From Lustribacter sp965277075 (GTDB taxonomy: Bacteria > Vulcanimicrobiota > Vulcanimicrobiia > Vulcanimicrobiales > Vulcanimicrobiaceae), in the NCBI GenBank assembly GCA_965277075.1, contig OZ255707.1, positions 434,001 through 498,000 of the forward strand: DNA of 64,000 nt, in the 5' to 3' direction. The translations under genes and the position numbers were made by a program. Numbering within the stretch: position 1 is the first letter of the stretch; each line of letters opens with the position of its first letter. Shown here piece by piece: positions 58,736-64,000 of the stretch. The notes under the pieces were generated by a model. It made no database searches. It saw nothing but the letters and a program-made list of their open reading frames with translations, and had not been told where the DNA came from.

Positions 58736-59702
58736 ACTGCGCCGCGACGATTGCTTCGTACGGCGGATCCTCGTCGAGTATCCCGACGTCGCGCGCGAAC
58801 TGCTTCATGCCGGCGACGAATTCCGGCGAAACCGTCGCATCGTAATACGGCAAATCACGTTCGATGAGTTGCGCGATCAGTTCCGCTTCGGGAGCCGGAA
58901 AGAGTTTGCGGCCGACTTGGGTGGCGAGATCGAGATTGTCGCGTAACGCACGCTGCGTGTTCACGATTGCACGCACCGCGCCGGCCGCGGCATCCGGATC
59001 GCGTTCGATCAACGCGTCGGTCGTTGCGAGCGATGCCATCGTGTAGTTGAAGCAGGCCGGCGGACCGTCTCCGCGACGAACGTCGAGCACCAGCGTCCCG
59101 GCGCCGCTGCGGATTGCGACCTCGGCGCCCATGCCGTTGGCCCAAAAGCCGTCGATCGTGCGGTCCGCCAGCGCTTTGGCGGCGGTCAAACCAAAATTGG
59201 TTCCCGCACCCGCCGCTCCGGGAACCGGTGCGATCGTCACGCCGTCCCGTTCCGGATCGATGCCCGCCTCGATCAGCAGCCGCCGCAACCCGAGATCGAC
59301 CCAACCGGCCGCGCCGATCTTGCGGCCCTTGACGATGTCGATACTACCGCGCGTCGCTCCGATATCGCTGCGCATGATCAAAAACCAGTACATGCCTTGG
59401 CCCAGTCCCGCGAGGACTTTCGCGCCGCGCCACGCGGGAAATGCGGAGACGATCGAGTGCGACGACGCGCCGACGAAATCGATCTCGCCGGCGCGTAAGC
59501 GTTCCCAACACGTTTGCAGCGGATAGATCAGTTGCAGTTCGACCTCGAGCCCCTCGCGGGCGAACATACCGAGTTCGACGGCCGCGGCGGCCGGAAAGTA
59601 GGAGTTCGAAATGAGATCGGGGACGGCGAGCTTCACAGCGGCCGGGTTTAGCGGCCCCGGCGAGTCGCGCCTCTCACATCCGGCGAGCGCGTCGCAAGGC
59701 AA
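58713..59702 (-). CDS. ABC-transporter substrate-binding protein (NMT1/THI5-like)
   Basis: The frame starts at TTG 59702; GTG 59636, directly before KLAVPDLISNSYFP, is an alternative. Up to 329 residues. Periplasmic binding fold of the NMT1/SsuA type: ISNSYFPAAAAVELGMFAREGLEVEL-like (read in part), GEIDFVGASSHSIVSAF, GRKIGAAGWVDLGLRRLL and DGFWANGMGAEVAI. An LAGC sequence near the start looks like a lipobox, but no start codon gives it a proper signal peptide. It would bind a small organic compound for uptake; permease and ATPase genes are not in the window. Divergent from the molybdopterin enzyme gene by about 30 bp. Confidence 0.7.
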   Translation of the reverse strand: MPCDALAGCERRDSPGPLNPAAVKLAVPDLISNSYFPAAAAVELGMFAREGLEVELQLIYPLQTCWERLRAGEIDFVGASSHSIVSAFPAWRGAKVLAGLGQGMYWFLIMRSDIGATRGSIDIVKGRKIGAAGWVDLGLRRLLIEAGIDPERDGVTIAPVPGAAGAGTNFGLTAAKALADRTIDGFWANGMGAEVAIRSGAGTLVLDVRRGDGPPACFNYTMASLATTDALIERDPDAAAGAVRAIVNTQRALRDNLDLATQVGRKLFPAPEAELIAQLIERDLPYYDATVSPEFVAGMKQFARDVGILDEDPPYEAIVAAQFSDLWKQ

Positions 59703-59730
59703 CGCGAAAAACGAGCTTGAAATCGCTCGT

Positions 59731-62010
59731 ATGACGACGACTCTCGATCGCGCGACGACAGCCCGTCCGGCCGACCGCTTTCGTACCGATGAAGAACGCT
59801 ACGACGGCCGCATCAAGGTGGTGGGAGAAGCGCAATACACGGCCGATTTCGCGATGCCGGGGATGTTGTGGGCGGCCTTCGTTCCGAGCACGATGGCGCA
59901 TGCGCGCATCGTGTCGATCGACACGCAGGCCGCGCGCGAGATGCCGGGCGTCCACACCGTGTTGACGGCCGCCGACATCGGTGAGCGGTACTTCGGCCGG
60001 CGCTTGTGCGACTGGCCCGTTCTCTCGATCGATCGCGTGCGGTTCATCGGCGAGTACGTCGTCGCCGTCGCGGCAGATACGCCGGAGATCGCCGCCGCAG
60101 CAGCGGCGAGCGTCGAGATCGTGTACGAAGAATTGCCCGGACTTTTCGATTCCGAAGCGGCGCTGGCCGATGATGCGCTCGTACTGCACGAGCACCCTGA
60201 GAAGTACCCGTTCATGTTTCCGAAGCGGCCGCAACACCCACATCCGAACATCCAGGGCCGCGTGATCTCAGCGGTCGGCGACGACGTCGACGCGGCGTTG
60301 GCGGCGGCGGATCGCGTCTTCGAATACACGTTCACGACGCCGCGTTATCATGGCGGGTACATCGAACCGCGCGCGACGCTCGTGTGGATTGAAAACACCG
60401 TGGTGCACGTGATCTCGACCAACAAATCACCTTTCGGCTTGCGCGAACAGCTTGCAACGACGACGGGTCTCCCGAAAGAACAGATCGTCGTTCACCCCAG
60501 CTACATCGGTGGCGACTTCGGCGCAAAGGGTCTGTCGGTCGAAGAGTTCCCGTGCTACTACCTCGCGCAGGCGACCGGGCGTCCGATCAAATTCGTGCGC
60601 GCGTACGTCGACGACATCCGTTCGACCGCCGTGCGCCACGCCTCGAAAGTTACCGTGCGGTACGGCGTGTCGTCGAACGGAAAATTCACGGCGCTCGACG
60701 TGCGCGCCCTTTACGACGGCGGCGCGTATGCGGCAGGTAAAGTGATTCCGACGCTCGTTCCCGGTCCCGATACGAAATCGCCGTACGGCATACCGCATCA
60801 GCGCTTCGAACGGCTCACCGTCTATACGAACTCGATTCCCGGCGGCTTCGTGCGTGCCCCGGGTGACGTGCAGATCGTGTTTGCGCTCGAGTCAGCAGTC
60901 GACTTGATCGCGCGCGAACTCGGCGTCGACGCGGTGGAATTGCGCATGCTCAATGCCGCCCGCGCAGGCGATGTCGACATCGAACACCATCCGTTTCGCG
61001 AACCGCGCGGCGTCGAGGTGCTCGAAGCGTTGAAGCGTGAGTCGAGATGGGGCGAGCGGCTCGAGCCCGGACGCGGCGTCGGTATCTCCCTCGCCGTGCG
61101 GCACATCGGCGCCGGCAAAACCTCGCTCGCGATGCGGCCGAACGCCGACGGGACGATCGACGTTCTCAGCGGTACGACGGAACAGGGAATGGGCGTGCTG
61201 ACGGTTCTGCAGCGCGTCGTCTCGGCCGAACTCGGCATCGACGGCGCATACGTGCGTCCGGCCCGCGGCGCCACGGACGCGGTGCCCTTCGACCCCGGTG
61301 TCGGCGCCAGCCGCACGACGCACGTCGTCGGGCAAGCGGCACGCAACGCCGCGCAGCAGTTGCAAGCGGATCTCGAAGCCGCGGCGTGCCGCCACGCGGA
61401 CAAGCCCGCGGGCACGATGCAGTTACGCGACGGCGCGTTCGTTGCCGCGGACGGCAGCGCGACGATCGCGTGGGACACCGTCATGGCGACGCTTGTTGCC
61501 GAGCGGGGAGAAGAGCGCACGTACGTCGGCGTTTACGACGGCGAACACGCGCACGGAGATCCCGAGTACAACGATTTCGCCGGATACGCGATCGACGTCA
61601 GCGTCGATGCCGAAACGGGCACCGTCAAGATCAACGATGTCGTGCTCGTCGTCGACATCGGCACGGTGATCAATCCGATCGCGCACCGCGGGCAGCTCGA
61701 CGGTGGTTTTGTAATGGGGCTCGGCCACGCGGTCACGGAAGAACTCGTCGTCGAAGAAGGCCGCATCACCAATCTGTCGTTCGCGGACTACAAGATGCCG
61801 ACGCAAATGGACATGCCGCCGTTCCGCGTGTTCTTGCTCGAATCGGAGGTGGGTCCGGGACCCTTCGGTGCGCGCGCCGTCGGCGAAGTCAACACGTCGG
61901 GCGTCGGACCGGCGCTCGCCAACGCCGTTCAGACGGCCTGCGGCATGCGCATCCGGACGTTACCGGTAACGGCCGAACGCGTCTATGCGGCGATCCACGA
62001 CGAGGCTTAA
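59731..62010 (+). CDS. Xanthine dehydrogenase-family molybdopterin-binding large subunit
   Basis: ATG 59731 starts near the family N-terminus, giving 759 residues; an open frame from 59611 is not needed. RYDGRIKVVGEAQYTADFAMPGMLWA is the usual opening; HPSYIGGDFGAKG, PGGFVRAPGDVQIVFALES and GTTEQGMGVLTVLQ are cofactor-binding motifs. The catalytic Glu is present as Glu719 in GARAVGEVNTSGV (GARGVGE in most relatives). It hydroxylates an N-heterocycle or aldehyde. The [2Fe-2S] and FAD subunits, normally encoded beside it, are not present here. An MFS transporter follows on the same strand. Confidence 0.9.
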   Translation: MTTTLDRATTARPADRFRTDEERYDGRIKVVGEAQYTADFAMPGMLWAAFVPSTMAHARIVSIDTQAAREMPGVHTVLTAADIGERYFGRRLCDWPVLSIDRVRFIGEYVVAVAADTPEIAAAAAASVEIVYEELPGLFDSEAALADDALVLHEHPEKYPFMFPKRPQHPHPNIQGRVISAVGDDVDAALAAADRVFEYTFTTPRYHGGYIEPRATLVWIENTVVHVISTNKSPFGLREQLATTTGLPKEQIVVHPSYIGGDFGAKGLSVEEFPCYYLAQATGRPIKFVRAYVDDIRSTAVRHASKVTVRYGVSSNGKFTALDVRALYDGGAYAAGKVIPTLVPGPDTKSPYGIPHQRFERLTVYTNSIPGGFVRAPGDVQIVFALESAVDLIARELGVDAVELRMLNAARAGDVDIEHHPFREPRGVEVLEALKRESRWGERLEPGRGVGISLAVRHIGAGKTSLAMRPNADGTIDVLSGTTEQGMGVLTVLQRVVSAELGIDGAYVRPARGATDAVPFDPGVGASRTTHVVGQAARNAAQQLQADLEAAACRHADKPAGTMQLRDGAFVAADGSATIAWDTVMATLVAERGEERTYVGVYDGEHAHGDPEYNDFAGYAIDVSVDAETGTVKINDVVLVVDIGTVINPIAHRGQLDGGFVMGLGHAVTEELVVEEGRITNLSFADYKMPTQMDMPPFRVFLLESEVGPGPFGARAVGEVNTSGVGPALANAVQTACGMRIRTLPVTAERVYAAIHDEA

Positions 62011-62079
62011 TTCTTCTTAATGAACTGAATAGGCGGACGCGCGTCTCGGAATAACGCCCACGCTCGGCGGAGCCAAAGG

Positions 62080-63471
62080 GTGGAGATGCAGGTGAGCGGC
62101 GCGTCGCATTTCGGCGACATCGACGACGGCAAGATCAGTCGCGATCAGTGGAAGATCATATGGATCTCCGGGATGGGCTTTTTCACCGACGCGTACGACC
62201 TCTTCGTCATCGGCGTCGCGCTCAAACTGATAACGAGCGAGTGGCACCTCGATCCGTTGCAGATCGCGGTCGTCGGCGCCACCGCACTCGTTTCGGCGGC
62301 ACTGGGTTCGGCGATCTTCGGCCGCGTCGCCGACGTCTTCGGCCGCAAGTACATCTACGGCTTCGAAGTGCTCGTGCTCGGAGCCGGCGCGATCGCGTCG
62401 GCGTTTTCGCCGAACATTTGGTGGTTGATCGCGTTTCGCTTTATTCTCGGTCTCGGTATCGGCGGCGACTACCCGGTCAGTGCGACGATCGCGAGCGAAT
62501 TCGCGGGGACGAAAACGCGCGGGCGCATGGTGTCGACGGTGTTTTCGATGCAGGGCGCGGGCCTGATCGTGGGGCCGCTGCTGGCGATCGCGTTGCTCGC
62601 CGCGGGGGTATCGAACGATCTGACCTGGCGTATCTTGCTCGGGGCCGGCGCGATCCCGCCGCTAGCCGTTTTTTGGGCCCGCCGGCATCTCAAAGAAACG
62701 CCGCGCTTCGCGAAATCGCAACAGCAACAACCGCCGCGCGATGTGAAAGAAGCGGAGAATCGTCTCGCACACGTCTTCGACAACGTTCGCGAGGGTTTTC
62801 GTGACGCCACGCTCGTCAAGTGGCTGTGGGGCGCGAGCGGCGCGTGGTTCTTTCTCGACCTCGCGTACTACGGCAACACGATCTCGAATCAGCAGTTCGT
62901 GTCGGCCGTATCGCCGCACGCGAGCCAACAGCAGACGTTGTTCATCTCGTTCCTCGTCTTTCTGTTCGCGGCGCTGCCCGGGTACGGGCTAGCGATGTTC
63001 GGGATGGACCGCTGGGGCCGCAAGACGATTCAAATCCTGGGCTTTGCCATGATGACGTTGACGTTCGCCGGCATCGCACTTCTCGGCGACGCGAAAATGG
63101 TGCTGATCCCATTCGTCGCGTTCTATGCGGTCAACTATTTCTTCACGGAGTTCGGACCGAACACGACGACGTTCGTCTATCCGGCCGAAATCTTTCCGGT
63201 CCGCATTCGCACGACCAGTCACGGGATCGCGGCGACGGTCGGGAAAGTCGGTGCGGCGGTCGGAACGTTCAGCTTTCCACTCTTGCAATCGTCGTTCGGC
63301 TTACCGGGACCGATGTGGATCGCGGCGATCAGCAGCGTCATCGGTCTCATTATCACGTGGCGCGTGCTCCCCGAACCGAACGGTCAAGATCTCGAGTCGG
63401 CGTCGCGTGACGAGAGCTTCGGAGCGCCGCAGTTCGGCGGCAAGCCGGAAGGGGCGCCCGCCTTCGGCTAA
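62080..63471 (+). CDS. MFS transporter (phosphate:H+ symporter/PHS-like subfamily)
   Basis: 463 residues from GTG 62080 (ATG 62086 close behind). Twelve membrane segments. ISGMGFFTDAYDLFVIGVAL in TM1, GRVADVFGRKYIYG in the 2-3 loop, GLGIGGDYPVSATIASEFAG in TM4 and the YFFTEFGPNTTTFVYPAEIFPVRIR stretch (in parts) are marks of the PHS/Pho84-type and related aromatic-acid/sugar porters. The substrate need not be phosphate; adjacency to the molybdopterin enzyme suggests it could import its substrate. It ends 4 bp inside the convergent monooxygenase gene. Confidence 0.88.
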   Translation: MEMQVSGASHFGDIDDGKISRDQWKIIWISGMGFFTDAYDLFVIGVALKLITSEWHLDPLQIAVVGATALVSAALGSAIFGRVADVFGRKYIYGFEVLVLGAGAIASAFSPNIWWLIAFRFILGLGIGGDYPVSATIASEFAGTKTRGRMVSTVFSMQGAGLIVGPLLAIALLAAGVSNDLTWRILLGAGAIPPLAVFWARRHLKETPRFAKSQQQQPPRDVKEAENRLAHVFDNVREGFRDATLVKWLWGASGAWFFLDLAYYGNTISNQQFVSAVSPHASQQQTLFISFLVFLFAALPGYGLAMFGMDRWGRKTIQILGFAMMTLTFAGIALLGDAKMVLIPFVAFYAVNYFFTEFGPNTTTFVYPAEIFPVRIRTTSHGIAATVGKVGAAVGTFSFPLLQSSFGLPGPMWIAAISSVIGLIITWRVLPEPNGQDLESASRDESFGAPQFGGKPEGAPAFG

Positions 63472-64000
63472 ACGCGTTCCAGCGTGGCGTTGCCGGTCAC
63501 GGTCGCTGCGACCCGCGCGGCCGCAGCGCCGTCGACCGCATTGCCGCGCCACGCGACGTGCAAGTCGGGCCGCACGAGCACGACGTCAACGCCGTAGATC
63601 TCGCGAGCGGCCGCGTCGGCGAACCGCTTGACGTCGAGCGGCGCCGCGTTCGCGGCGAACGCGTCGACAAACGGCGCCGGATCGTATGCCGAAGCGCCGA
63701 CGTCGAGCAGCGTGTAGCCATTGCCGAGGTGATCGTGCAGTGCGCTCCCGTCGGCCAACCACACGTGCGGTAAACGAAAGCCCGGCCAGGTCGTCGGGAC
63801 GTACGCGTTGTTGTCGGGGTCCGGACCTTGACCCGGTTCGTCGCACACGATCGGCGAGCCGACGTAGCGATATCCGGCTTCTATGCCGAGAATCTCCGTG
63901 ACTTTGCGCTGCTCGGCGTCGAACTGCCGCGCCATATCATCGAGCGTCGATGCGGCGCGCCACGTATTGCGCCCGCTCATCGCGGCCCCGGAGGCGCGTA
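63468..64000 (-). CDS. FAD-dependent aromatic monooxygenase, C-terminal part, 5' end off window
   Basis: The minus frame is open across the right edge, so the N-terminus is missing; about 177 residues remain. The C-terminal thioredoxin-like domain of PheA/TfdB-type flavin monooxygenases (after PF01494) is recognisable: GYRYVGSPIVCDEPG, PGFRLPHVWLADGSALHDHLGNGYTLLDVG and YGVDVVLVRPDLHVAWRGN. These enzymes hydroxylate phenols and related aromatics with NAD(P)H and oxygen. With the molybdopterin hydroxylase and transporter it suggests breakdown of an aromatic or N-heterocyclic compound. Confidence 0.82.
   Translation of the reverse strand, partial: RASGAAMSGRNTWRAASTLDDMARQFDAEQRKVTEILGIEAGYRYVGSPIVCDEPGQGPDPDNNAYVPTTWPGFRLPHVWLADGSALHDHLGNGYTLLDVGASAYDPAPFVDAFAANAAPLDVKRFADAAAREIYGVDVVLVRPDLHVAWRGNAVDGAAAARVAATVTGNATLERV

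Noticed and set aside
61047..62054. A 335-codon open plus-strand frame
   Set aside because: Out-of-frame shadow of the molybdopterin enzyme; almost only Arg/Ala/Gly and no domain.
1..64000. CRISPR array, rRNA operon, prophage or plasmid origin
   Set aside because: No regularly spaced repeats of CRISPR type, no rRNA sequence, no phage structural genes and no origin features were seen. The only tandem repeats are coding ones at 7711-8565 and 58186-58260.

Overview
This 64-kb window is high-GC bacterial chromosome with a Gram-negative style envelope: a Wza-type export protein, lipoproteins, O-antigen ligase-like and undecaprenyl-phosphate sugar-transferase genes. Short or negative intergenic gaps, many GTG/TTG starts and the gene style would fit an Eremiobacterota (WPS-2)-like lineage, but that placement is inference; no rRNA or other reliable marker was compared.

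Layout. (1) 1-4.3 kb: an edge-truncated GT-C glycosyltransferase, two methyltransferase-like genes and a myo-inositol-oxygenase-like HD protein. (2) 4.3-7.3 kb: a small segment bounded by a complete tRNA-Ala(TGC) gene and a 51-bp degenerate copy of its 3' half. It carries a STAS anti-sigma antagonist, a truncated anti-sigma kinase, an AraC regulator and an isochorismatase-like hydrolase; no integrase is visible. (3) 7.5-20.5 kb: a repeat-containing lipoprotein, an alkaline-phosphatase-superfamily protein, two GT-C proteins, a metallophosphoesterase, a secreted protein, an acyltransferase, an O-antigen ligase/polymerase and a LuxR regulator. (4) 20.7-24.3 kb: prolyl oligopeptidase, a small acidic protein and two atypical receiver proteins.

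(5) 24.3-45.4 kb is the core exopolysaccharide locus: initiating sugar-phosphate transferase, seven or more glycosyltransferases, a beta-propeller protein, Wza-like exporter and Wzc-like tyrosine autokinase. It also holds a nucleotide-sugar cassette (RfbF-type cytidylyltransferase, SDR, two TylC3/NovU-like methyltransferases, 2OG-Fe(II) oxygenase) that looks built to make an unusual C-methylated sugar. A 529-bp internally deleted IS481-family element with intact inverted repeats and a 6-bp target duplication lies between the Wza and Wzc genes. Near the end are tRNA-Ile(GAT) and an unfamiliar three-gene group: lytic transglycosylase plus two related small helical proteins. No Wzx flippase was seen.

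(6) 45.5-52.3 kb: a housekeeping operon behind a near-consensus sigma-70 promoter: DUF177, rpmF, fabH, fabD, fabG, acpP, ffh, rpsP, a KH-domain gene and rimM. plsX, fabF, rnc, trmD and rplS are absent from their frequent places. (7) 52.3-58.7 kb: envelope and secreted proteins, including a YihY-family membrane protein and a trypsin-like protease. (8) 58.7-64 kb: an uptake/oxidation neighbourhood with an NMT1-like binding protein, a molybdopterin hydroxylase large subunit, an MFS transporter and the C-terminal end of a flavin monooxygenase.
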